Part shown: positions 17,104 to 24,308 of the stretch, in pieces | How positions within the stretch are numbered: position 1 is the first letter of the stretch | Layout: each line of letters begins with the position of its first letter | DNA from: CAZOIA01 sp964579675 | GTDB taxonomy: Bacteria; Planctomycetota; Phycisphaerae; UBA1845; PWPN01 | Direction: 5' to 3' | Length of the DNA: 27,046 bases | Assembly (NCBI GenBank): GCA_964579675.1 | Contig: CAZOIA010000061.1 | Coordinates: 1-27,046, forward strand | Translations under genes and position numbers: made by a program | Notes under the pieces: generated by a model | Database searches by the model: none | Told to the model about the DNA's origin: nothing | The model's input: only the letters and a program-made list of their open reading frames with translations

Positions 17104-18080
17104 CTGCTTATATCCTCAGGCGCGTGTTTTACGGCATCCCGATCGTGCTTGGCGTGCTGTTTCTGCTGTTCGTGCTGTTCTTTCTATATGCCGATCCGGA
17201 GGCGATGGCCCGCAAGGCCCTGGGCGAGAAGGCGTCCGTCGAGGTCGTGAACAACTGGATTCACGCCCACGGCTACGACCGGCCCGAGTTTGTCAACCAC
17301 GACCACCGACCCAGCGAGCTTGGCTTCTGGACCGACACGATCCTGTTCGACCACTTCGCCAGTATGCTCACGCTCGACTTCGGGAAATCCGACATCGACG
17401 AATACCCGATCCTCGATCGCATCAAACGCGGGGCCGGTCCTTCGCTCACCGTGACCGTGCCGATCTTCCTTCTCGGCACGCTGGTCACGATCGTGATTTC
17501 GCTGTTCGTCGCGTTCTTCCGAGGCACCTATATCGACCACCTGGGGCTTTTCGTCACCGTTCTCACCATGAGCGTGGTGATCTTCGTCTACATCATGGTA
17601 GGCCAGTACCTCTTTTCAAAGGAGTTCCGATGGTTCCCCATCAGCGGGTTCGACCGCCTCAGCGCGGCGCGGTTCATCGCCCTGCCCGTGGTGGTGGGGA
17701 TCATCAGCAGCCTGGGAGGGGGTGTGCGGTTCTATCGAACCGTCATGGTTGAGGAGGTCAACCGGGATTACGTCCGCACCGCCCGGGCCAAGGGCCTCGG
17801 CGAGCCCGTCATCATGTTCAAGCACGTTCTGAAGAACAGCCTGCTCCCCATCCTGACCAGCCTGGTCATGCAGATCCCGTTCCTGTTCCTCGGCTCGCTG
17901 CTGCTTGAGAACTTCTTCGGAATCCCGGGCCTGGGAAGCATGACCTTCGATGCCATAAACGAGAACGACTTTGCCACGCTCCGCGTCATGGTATTCATCG
18001 GGGCCGTGGTCTTCGTCATCGGCCAGATCCTCACCGATATCGCCTACTGCCTGGTCGATCCACGGGTCCGGCTGCAATAA
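17100..18080 (+). CDS. ABC peptide importer permease, DppB/YejB type
   Basis: The 326-aa inner membrane protein is the first permease of a peptide ABC importer. It starts with MTAYILRRVFYGIPIVLGV, the standard N-terminal helix of the DppB group, and has a long periplasmic loop with GKSDIDEYPILDRIKRG. The cytoplasmic EAA loop that docks the ATPase is intact (VNRDYVRTARAKGLGEPVIM), followed by FKHVLKNSLLPILT and a final helix ending LVDPRVRLQ. ATG 17100 overlaps the preceding stop by four bases (ATGA), which suggests translational coupling to the binding protein. No ATPase gene for this importer lies nearby. Confidence 0.92.
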   Translation: MTAYILRRVFYGIPIVLGVLFLLFVLFFLYADPEAMARKALGEKASVEVVNNWIHAHGYDRPEFVNHDHRPSELGFWTDTILFDHFASMLTLDFGKSDIDEYPILDRIKRGAGPSLTVTVPIFLLGTLVTIVISLFVAFFRGTYIDHLGLFVTVLTMSVVIFVYIMVGQYLFSKEFRWFPISGFDRLSAARFIALPVVVGIISSLGGGVRFYRTVMVEEVNRDYVRTARAKGLGEPVIMFKHVLKNSLLPILTSLVMQIPFLFLGSLLLENFFGIPGLGSMTFDAINENDFATLRVMVFIGAVVFVIGQILTDIAYCLVDPRVRLQ

Positions 18081-18169
18081 GGAGAGAGCTGAGAGTTGAG
18101 AGTGGGGAACAGAAAGTGGAGAGTTGAGAATCAGGAGTTGAGACTTGGGAACTGAGGACCGAGAACCAC
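18081..18169 (+). repeat. Purine-rich degenerate tandem repeat (GAGTTGAGA units)
   Basis: Directly after the first permease stop the plus strand becomes almost all G and A with few pyrimidines. The unit GAGTTGAGA occurs exactly at 18093, 18121 and 18135, offsets of 28 and 14. A degraded copy sits at 18149, again 14 further on, so a 14-base period seems likely. I recall similar purine-rich tracts between genes in planctomycete genomes, but cannot check. It has no coding potential. Confidence 0.65.
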
Positions 18170-18170
18170 C

Positions 18171-18264
18171 GTTTAGTCGCGACCCGAAAGCGCGTCAATG
18201 TTTAGCCGCGACCCAAAGGGGAGCGCGTTAGCGTTTAGCCGCGACCCAAAGGGGAGCGCGTCTG
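18171..18264. repeat. REP-like palindromic repeat, three copies
   Basis: A 33-base unit starting GTTTAGCCGCGACCC occurs at 18171, 18200 and 18233. Copies two and three are nearly identical; copy one is four bases shorter, having lost the GGGG. Within the full copies, CGCG-A-CCC-AAA-GGG-GAG-CGCG (18207-18227 and 18240-18260) can fold into a hairpin, so the element resembles bacterial REP sequences. With the purine tract it separates two permease genes that are normally adjacent. Confidence 0.75.
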
Positions 18265-18303
18265 CTCCGTCGTTGATTCGCGAATGATTAACGGGAATCT
18301 GTC

Positions 18304-19350
18304 GTGACCGTCTGGGACGATCATTATACCTCGAACCTAGTGACCATCTTGCTGCTGGTCGTGGGCGCGGCAGCGGCGTGGCGGATGCGGCGGAGCGCAT
18401 TCTGGACCACTTTCTGGCGTCAGCTCATGCGGCGGCGGGTGGTGGCCGGCGCGGTGGTCGTCTTTGCCCTCGCCGTGCTGTTGGCCGTGCTGGATTCGAT
18501 TGCCTGGCGGGACGCGATCAGCCAGCAGGAACTGGGCGCCCGCGGCCTGGCCGCCTACAAGGCGCGGACGATCATCGACCGCCTGTTCCCGAAAGACTTC
18601 GAGGAAGAGGCTTACGCCGCCCCGCTGGCCCGCACCACCTTTTACAGCCCGCACCGGCTCAAACACCCCGGACGCCATCCGCTCGGTACGACCGTCATCG
18701 GACAGGACACCCTCCATCAGACCCTCAAGGGTTTTCGCCCCGCGATGATGATCGGCATGTTCACAACCCTGCTCGTGGTTCCCATCGCCCTGGTCATGGG
18801 GGTGTTTGCGGGGTACTTCGGCAAGCGGGTTGACGACCTGGTTCAATACCTCTACTCCACGCTGGCATCGATCCCGAACATTCTGCTGCTGATCTCGCTG
18901 ATCCTGGTCATGGGTCGGGGGACGCTCCAGGTCTGCATCGCTCTCGGGGTGACGACCTGGGTGGGACTCTGCCGGCTCATCCGCGCCGAGACGCTCAAGC
19001 TCCGCGAGCTGGAATACGTGCAGGCGGCCCGGGCCCAGGGGCTCGGACACCTGCGGATTATCTTCCGCCACGTCGTGCCGAACCTGCTGCACATCGTGCT
19101 CATCAGTTGCGTGCTGCGCTTCAGCGGGCTGGTGTTGAACGAATCCATCCTCGCTTATTTCGGCATCGGGCTCGAGGCCAGCTTCGGGGCGATGATCGTG
19201 CTCGCCCGCGACGAGCTGGCCCGCGAGCCCGTGATCTGGTGGAACCTCGCCGCCGCCTCCACGGCGCTGTTCCTGGTTGTATTGTCAGCCAACGTTATCG
19301 GCGACGCCGTCCGCGACCTGCTCGACCCGCGGGTCCGCTCGGCGGAGTAA
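18304..19350 (+). CDS. ABC peptide importer permease, DppC/YejE type
   Basis: The 348-aa product is the second permease of the peptide importer. An extra hydrophobic segment (about 12-26) precedes the usual start region FWRQLMRRRVVAGAVVV, and a periplasmic loop with HPLGTTVIGQDTLHQTLKG is characteristic of DppC-type subunits. The EAA loop (LREL-EYVQAARAQGLGHLR) and the C-terminal LDPRVR are conserved. The GTG at 18304 gives the whole frame with only a weak ACGGGAAT ribosome binding site; an internal ATG that would remove the extra segment is possible. A repeat-filled gap of 223 bases separates it from the first permease, so it may depend on read-through or its own promoter. A peptidase gene follows after 34 bases. 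Confidence 0.9.
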   Translation: MTVWDDHYTSNLVTILLLVVGAAAAWRMRRSAFWTTFWRQLMRRRVVAGAVVVFALAVLLAVLDSIAWRDAISQQELGARGLAAYKARTIIDRLFPKDFEEEAYAAPLARTTFYSPHRLKHPGRHPLGTTVIGQDTLHQTLKGFRPAMMIGMFTTLLVVPIALVMGVFAGYFGKRVDDLVQYLYSTLASIPNILLLISLILVMGRGTLQVCIALGVTTWVGLCRLIRAETLKLRELEYVQAARAQGLGHLRIIFRHVVPNLLHIVLISCVLRFSGLVLNESILAYFGIGLEASFGAMIVLARDELAREPVIWWNLAAASTALFLVVLSANVIGDAVRDLLDPRVRSAE

Positions 19351-19384
19351 GCCCGACATCGGATGAAAGGAATACCGGTTCAAC

Positions 19385-20467
19385 ATGCACGGGCTGATCA
19401 TCGACGAGACCACGAACGTCTTTCGGCGAAGTGGTACGGGCAAAGTGAGCGTGACTTCCCGGCCGCCGGGCGTGTCAATCCGCACCAGCCCTGCCCCGCG
19501 GCCCAGGCGAGGCCGCTTCTGGAGAGCTGCCTACACTTCTCGGGCGATCCGCACTACCTTTCCGTTCAATGAAGTGGTCCCTTCCTGGAACGTCGATGTG
19601 CCTGAGGGCTGTGGTTTCAGGGTAGAGTTGCGCGTCGGCCGGCGCAAAGGTGATTTCTGGACACCGTTTTATGACTTGGGCAGTTGGGCCTCGGTGCCCG
19701 AACGGAGGTCCGGGAAGCTCGAGGACAAGCACGGCCTCGTGGACGTTGACTACTTTCGCTCGACGCAACTCTTTGACCGCATTCAGTATCGTGTTCACCT
19801 CCACACGGACCGCCCGGTCTTTTCGCCCGTCCTGCGCCGCTTCGCACTCGCTTGCAGTGACACCCTTGGCGATGGGCCTCCGCGTCGCGGGCGCGGCAGG
19901 AGGGCATTGCCCGGCCCCAGGGCCAGGTGGTCGCGCCGCCTGCCCGTCCCGTTCCGCAGCCAGGCCCTTGAGCACCCCAAGATTCGCTGGAGCATCTGCA
20001 GCCCGACCTCGGTCGCCATGGTCATGTCGTATTACGGCGTCGATCGCCCGACCGACCTCATGGCCAGGCTCATCTACGACCGCCGGAACAGCATCTACGG
20101 CAACTGGTGGCGGGCCGTGCAGGGAGCATACACCTTTGGCGTGCCCGGCTATCTTGAACGGTTCTCCGATTGGGACGGCGTGAAGCGGCACCTCGCTAAC
20201 GGCCGGCCTGTCATCGCGAGCATCCGGGTCGATAAAGGTCAACTGCGCGGCGCGCCGTACAATTACAGCGGCGGCCACTTGCTCGTGATCGCCGGTTTCG
20301 ATCGCCGGGGCAACGTGCACGTCAACGACCCCGCCGCCAGAACGCCGAAAAAGGGCCTCCTGACGTACGCCCGAGAAGATATGGAGACCGTCTGGTTCGA
20401 TCGCCGCGGCGTAGGCTACGTCCTGCTGCCGGTTTCCACGACCGCCGCCGCGAGTCGTCCCCAATGA
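19385..20467 (+). CDS. C39-like cysteine peptidase with N-terminal beta domain
   Basis: The 360-aa product ends in a C39-like papain-fold domain. The catalytic residues appear to be C205 (SICSPTSVAMVMSYYG), H298 (SGGHLLVIAGF) and D315 (VNDPAA), in the correct order; VPFRSQ before the Cys is the usual entry to the domain. Residues about 50-160 form a beta-rich N-terminal domain (FNEVVPSWNVDVPEG, RVELRVG), also seen ahead of other C39-like peptidases as a putative binding module. No signal peptide is visible, so export is uncertain. The start at ATG 19385 has an AAAGGAAT ribosome binding site. It lies 34 bases after the second permease gene and overlaps the M14 gene by four bases (ATGA), so it belongs to the importer operon. 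Its substrate is probably a peptide or peptide bridge, which is inference. Confidence 0.85.
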   Translation: MHGLIIDETTNVFRRSGTGKVSVTSRPPGVSIRTSPAPRPRRGRFWRAAYTSRAIRTTFPFNEVVPSWNVDVPEGCGFRVELRVGRRKGDFWTPFYDLGSWASVPERRSGKLEDKHGLVDVDYFRSTQLFDRIQYRVHLHTDRPVFSPVLRRFALACSDTLGDGPPRRGRGRRALPGPRARWSRRLPVPFRSQALEHPKIRWSICSPTSVAMVMSYYGVDRPTDLMARLIYDRRNSIYGNWWRAVQGAYTFGVPGYLERFSDWDGVKRHLANGRPVIASIRVDKGQLRGAPYNYSGGHLLVIAGFDRRGNVHVNDPAARTPKKGLLTYAREDMETVWFDRRGVGYVLLPVSTTAAASRPQ

Positions 20468-21375
20468 CGTGCCGGACCACGGAGGATTCAGCCATTCGCC
20501 GTATTCAACCCCCAGAACCCTGGCCCGTGGCGGTAGTTGTTCTCGGTCTGCTCTGCCACACCGGATGTCATGAGCTTGATCAGACCGGTCAAGCGGGCCG
20601 CGCATCACCTCCGGCGACGCGGCACCGGGTGCCCGAGCCTGCTCCCGCCGAGCACCGCTCGCCCGGGAGGGTCGTGATCGGAAAGTCCGTACAGGGGCGC
20701 CCGATCGTATGCGAGGTCCACGGCCGCGGCGACGATGTGGTTCTGATCATGGCGACCATCCATGGGAACGAACCGGCAGGCACGCCGCTCGTCCGGCACC
20801 TGGGAGGGTATCTCGATCAACATCCGCAACTGCTGGCCGGCCGGCGGGTGCTTTTGATCCCGGTGGCCAATCCCGACGGGATGGCCCACCGGACGCGACA
20901 TAACGCCAACGGCATCGACTTGAACCGCAACTTCCCGGCGTCGAGCTTCGCCCCGGGCCGGCGACACGGCAAAGCCCCACTGTCTGAGCCCGAGAGCCGG
21001 GCGATTTACCAGCTTCTTGAAGCCGACAAGCCCGACCGTGTGGTTAGCATTCATCAGCCCATGGCCTGCATTGACTACGACGGGCCGGCTCGGGGCCTCG
21101 CCGAGGCGATGGCCGCCTCCTGCGATCTGCCCGTCCGGCGCATTGGCAGCCGGCCGGGATCATTGGGCTCGCACGTGGGGCTGACCAGGCGAATCGCGAT
21201 CATCACCCTCGAGTTGCCGCCGTCGGCAAATCGACTCACCGAGCAGGCACGGTGGGAACGATACCGCAGGGCGTTGCTCGTGGCCGTCACCTGGCCCCAC
21301 GCCGTGCCCGACGAGCCTGTTGCTGTTGCCAAGCGAAAGCCAAAGCGTGGAGGAACATTGACATGCCGACAATAG
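20464..21375 (+). CDS. M14 zinc carboxypeptidase lipoprotein, MpaA-like
   Basis: The 303-aa product is an M14-fold zinc peptidase. Metal ligands are H100 and E103 in IHGNEP and H197 in SIHQP; E250 in ITLELPP is the likely catalytic base, and GIDLNRNFP (150-158) binds the substrate carboxylate region. The short M14 domain with GIDLNRNFP and a compact C-terminus resembles MpaA-type murein-peptide amidases, which cut the gamma-D-Glu-diaminopimelate bond of murein tripeptide. The N-terminus has a hydrophobic segment (WPVAVVVLGLLCHTGC) that could be a lipoprotein signal with C35, which would place it outside the cytoplasm, unlike cytoplasmic E. coli MpaA. The start overlaps the C39-like gene by ATGA, and the next gene starts inside its last 13 bases. 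MpaA-like specificity is likely but not certain. Confidence 0.85.
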   Translation: MTCRTTEDSAIRRIQPPEPWPVAVVVLGLLCHTGCHELDQTGQAGRASPPATRHRVPEPAPAEHRSPGRVVIGKSVQGRPIVCEVHGRGDDVVLIMATIHGNEPAGTPLVRHLGGYLDQHPQLLAGRRVLLIPVANPDGMAHRTRHNANGIDLNRNFPASSFAPGRRHGKAPLSEPESRAIYQLLEADKPDRVVSIHQPMACIDYDGPARGLAEAMAASCDLPVRRIGSRPGSLGSHVGLTRRIAIITLELPPSANRLTEQARWERYRRALLVAVTWPHAVPDEPVAVAKRKPKRGGTLTCRQ

Positions 21376-23282
21376 CCGCTCTGTTGCTGATGTTTCCGTT
21401 TGCTCAAGCTTCTCACAGCGGCAAGTACTTCCGGATCACCGTTGTGGATCAGCAGACCGGCCGGGGAGTGCCGCTTGTTGAGCTCCGGACCGTCAACAAC
21501 ATCCGGTACTACACGGACAGCAACGGGATCGCGGCCTTCCATGAGCCGGGTTTGATGAGCCACCGGGTGTTCTTCCACGTCAAGAGCCACGGCTACGAGT
21601 TCCCCAAGGACGGCTTTGGCTACCGCGGGACCGCGCTCGACGTGACCGCAGGCGGAAGCGCCGTGCTCAAGATCAAACGGATCAACATTGCCGAACGCCT
21701 CTACCGCGTCACCGGCGGCGGGATCTACCGCGACAGCGTCCTGGTGAGCCACCCGGTGCCCATCAAGGAACCCGTTCTCAACGGCCTGGTTCTTGGCCAG
21801 GACAGCATATTCACCATCATCCATGGGGGAATGCTTTACTGGTTCTGGGGCGACACCGGTCGGCCCGGCTATCCGCTCGGCAATTTCCACATGTCCGGCG
21901 CCACCTCGTCGCTTCCCGAAGAGGGTGGGCTCGACCCCGAGGCGGGAGTGGATCTGACGTACTTCGTGGACGAGCACGGCTTCTCCAAGCCGATGGCGCC
22001 GATGCCCGGCGAGGGCCCCACATGGGCTGATGCCTTCGTGATACTTCGCGAGGAGGATGGCGGCGAGCGGATGTACGGCGCGTATTCCAAGATTCGGCCG
22101 GGAACCATGGAGACCCACGAACGCGGCCTGATGGTATTCAACGACCACAAGCAGCAGTTTGAGAAGGTGGCGTCGCTGCCGATGGACGCACCCATCTACC
22201 CGCGGGCACATGCCTTCAAGCGGAAGGTGAATGGAATCGAGTACGTTTACTTCGCGACCCCTTATCCGCTGGCCCGCGTCCCGGCCACGCCTGCGGATTA
22301 CTGCCGCCTGTCCGCTTACCAGGCGTTCACCTGCCTCAAGCCGGGCACCCGGCTGGCCGACCGACAAGTGGACCGAACCGATGACGGGACCGCGCGGTAC
22401 GCCTGGAAGGCAAACACGCCCGCCGTCAGTCCATCCGAGCAGAACAAGCTGATCGAGGCCGGCGAATTGAAGCCGGAACAGGCCTTGCTCCATCTGCGGG
22501 ATCGTGACACCGGAAAAGCGGTTCTGGCCCACGCGGGATCGGTGTACCGGAACGCGTATCGGCAACGCTGGGTCATGATCGTGTGCGAGCAATTCGGCAC
22601 GTCGATGCTCGGAGAGACCTGGTATGCCGAGGCCGACACCCCCCTGGGGCCATGGGTCTACGCCACGAAGATCGTCACCCACGACAAGTACAGCTTCTAC
22701 AATCCCAAGCAGCATCCGATGTTTTCCAAGGACGGCGGACGGATCATCTTCTTCGAGGGTACCTATACCCATACGTTCTCCGGCAACCCTGATCCGACGC
22801 CCCGTTACGACTACAACCAGATCATGTACAGGCTCGACCTGTCGGACGAGCGGCTCAGGGTTCCCGTCCCCGTCTATTCGCTGTCGGGCCAGGATCCTCC
22901 CAACCGTTTCGCCACCCTGAACCACCTGCCGTCAGACCGCCGGGGCCGGCCCATCGCCTTCTTTGCCCTGGATCAACCGGGACCGCGCACGGTCCCGGTC
23001 TACGAATGGCGGACCGGCCCAGCCCCGGGGCTGCTGAAGATCGCGACCCCACCCTCGTTGCCGGCGGACCGCGCGCCGCTGCCGGTCTTCTACGCGCTTG
23101 AAGCTTCTATCGAGCAGCAGCCTCCAACCACGACCCCGCTCTATGAGTTTCTGCACGAGGACGGCCTCAAACGGGCGTACTCCACCGAGCGCTCGCGGGT
23201 CGTGCCGGGGTATCGACGATCAGACCAGCCGGTCTGTCTCGTGTGGCGCAATCCGCTGCGTCTGGCTTTTCCGCTGGATTGA
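21363..23282 (+). CDS. Exported protein with Ig-like and probable beta-propeller domains, function unknown
   Basis: The 639-aa product starts at ATG 21363 behind a strong GGAGGA site inside the end of the M14 gene, indicating tight coupling. A short signal peptide (MPTIAALLLMFPFAQAS) precedes a carboxypeptidase-regulatory-like beta domain (FRITVVDQQTGRGVPLVEL, YYTDSNGIAAFHEPG, about 20-110). From about residue 130 there is a repeated beta-strand pattern with acidic and Trp-rich turns (LGQDSIFTIIHGGMLYWFWG, YGAYSKI, MIVCEQFG, GRIIFFEGTYTHTFSG). This resembles five-bladed propeller glycosidase-like or DUF4185-like proteins. I do not recognise a specific family and see no definite catalytic triad. 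Its position at the end of a peptide-import operon is unusual and may point to a wall- or glycopeptide-related substrate, which is inference. Confidence 0.8.
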   Translation: MPTIAALLLMFPFAQASHSGKYFRITVVDQQTGRGVPLVELRTVNNIRYYTDSNGIAAFHEPGLMSHRVFFHVKSHGYEFPKDGFGYRGTALDVTAGGSAVLKIKRINIAERLYRVTGGGIYRDSVLVSHPVPIKEPVLNGLVLGQDSIFTIIHGGMLYWFWGDTGRPGYPLGNFHMSGATSSLPEEGGLDPEAGVDLTYFVDEHGFSKPMAPMPGEGPTWADAFVILREEDGGERMYGAYSKIRPGTMETHERGLMVFNDHKQQFEKVASLPMDAPIYPRAHAFKRKVNGIEYVYFATPYPLARVPATPADYCRLSAYQAFTCLKPGTRLADRQVDRTDDGTARYAWKANTPAVSPSEQNKLIEAGELKPEQALLHLRDRDTGKAVLAHAGSVYRNAYRQRWVMIVCEQFGTSMLGETWYAEADTPLGPWVYATKIVTHDKYSFYNPKQHPMFSKDGGRIIFFEGTYTHTFSGNPDPTPRYDYNQIMYRLDLSDERLRVPVPVYSLSGQDPPNRFATLNHLPSDRRGRPIAFFALDQPGPRTVPVYEWRTGPAPGLLKIATPPSLPADRAPLPVFYALEASIEQQPPTTTPLYEFLHEDGLKRAYSTERSRVVPGYRRSDQPVCLVWRNPLRLAFPLD

Positions 23283-23353
23283 ACCTCGTTGCACCATTCG
23301 CCGTCAATGTTCCGATGAAGAGACAAGGACGCGACGGACACCCTCTGATGGGG

Positions 23354-23359
23354 TATAAT
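23354..23359 (+). promoter_or_regulatory. Candidate -10 box (TATAAT)
   Basis: A perfect TATAAT lies 32 bases before the start of the thrombospondin-repeat gene, between it and the preceding operon. No good -35 hexamer is found 16-18 bases upstream, and there is no extended TG. It stands out in GC-rich DNA, which is the only argument for it. Confidence 0.35.
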
Positions 23360-23390
23360 GCATAGGCACAGCAAGCTCGGAGGCGACGAT

Positions 23391-24308
23391 ATGATACCAA
23401 ACGGCAAGCATCTGGCGGTTCTATCGGGGCTGCTCGTACTGGCTGGCTGGCTGGCCTGCCCGCAGGCGGCATTTCCGCAGGACAGCGGATCCGGCGACGG
23501 CGGCATCACGGCCTACCCGCCGCTCGACAACGTCGGAGTGGGCGCGCTCAGCGAACGCGCGCCGGGGCAGTGGGTTCAACAGGCCGTCGTCGGCGGAGTC
23601 GAGATCACCGGCGCTGCGGAGCAGGAGGTGGGTTTCGCCGATTCGCTGCTGCAGTATCTTCTCAATGGGCTGCTCACACTGCTGCGGAGTCTCATCGACG
23701 GCATTTTCAACGCCATTCTGAACGCCATCCCCTGCCTTTCCGACACCCCTACGCCAGAGCCGAGCGAGCCGACCAACCCCGAGAAGCCGGTCAACCCCGA
23801 TGAGCCCGTCAACCCCGAAGAGCCGGACGTTGACGGCGACGGCATCCTTGACGATGGCGACGGCAGCGGCACGGCCGGCGACAACCCCTGCACGGGTGGA
23901 CGTATCACGGGCTGCGACGACAACTGCCCCGAGCTTGTCAACCCCAATCAGGCGGATGCCGATGGGGATGGGGCAGGCGACGCCTGTGATCGCTGCCCCG
24001 GCTTCGACGACGGCATCGATACCGACGGCGACGGCGTGCCCGACCCTTGCGACAACTGCCCGCTGAGGGCCAACGCCAACCAGATCGACACCGATCGAGA
24101 TGTGGTGGGTGACGCGTGCGACAACTGCGTCCTGGTGGACAATCGCGACCAGACGGATAGCAACAACAACGGCGTAGGCGACATCTGCGAAAACGACACG
24201 GACGGTGACAACTGGAACAATGATACCGACAACTGCCCGGAGGTCTTCAACCCGAATCAGATCGACACCGATGGCGACGGCCTCGGCGACGCATGTGACT
24301 CCAACTGA
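23391..24308 (+). CDS. Secreted thrombospondin type 3 repeat protein
   Basis: The 305-aa product starts at ATG 23391 behind CGGAGG; an ATG at 23358 would put 11 residues before the signal peptide. The signal peptide (LAVLSGLLVLAGWLACPQAA) is followed by a helical hydrophobic stretch (LLQYLLNGLLTLLRSLIDG, about 85-105). A proline-rich linker with NPEKPV/NPDEPV/NPEEP repeats spans about 120-146. From about residue 145 to the end are about five calcium-binding type 3 repeats of the DNCP-x4-NPNQxDxDGDGxGDACD pattern, the third lacking several acidic ligands. These repeats form rigid, calcium-filled wires in eukaryotic thrombospondins and occur in many exported planctomycetal proteins. It has no catalytic domain and is probably structural or a surface adhesin. 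Its last 62 bases overlap the convergent gene. Confidence 0.88.
   Translation: MIPNGKHLAVLSGLLVLAGWLACPQAAFPQDSGSGDGGITAYPPLDNVGVGALSERAPGQWVQQAVVGGVEITGAAEQEVGFADSLLQYLLNGLLTLLRSLIDGIFNAILNAIPCLSDTPTPEPSEPTNPEKPVNPDEPVNPEEPDVDGDGILDDGDGSGTAGDNPCTGGRITGCDDNCPELVNPNQADADGDGAGDACDRCPGFDDGIDTDGDGVPDPCDNCPLRANANQIDTDRDVVGDACDNCVLVDNRDQTDSNNNGVGDICENDTDGDNWNNDTDNCPEVFNPNQIDTDGDGLGDACDSN

Noticed and set aside
18171..18264. Possible CRISPR-like array
   Set aside because: There are only three imperfect copies, spaced almost directly with no true spacers and no cas genes. A REP-like tandem repeat explains it better.
19475..20608. Minus-strand open frame opposite the C39-like gene
   Set aside because: The plus strand holds the catalytic Cys, His and Asp of a peptidase; the antisense product has no motif.
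21075..22925. 616-codon minus-strand open frame opposite the M14 and exported-protein genes
   Set aside because: It covers two genes with signal peptides and clear motifs on the plus strand, has no ribosome binding site and no recognisable domain.
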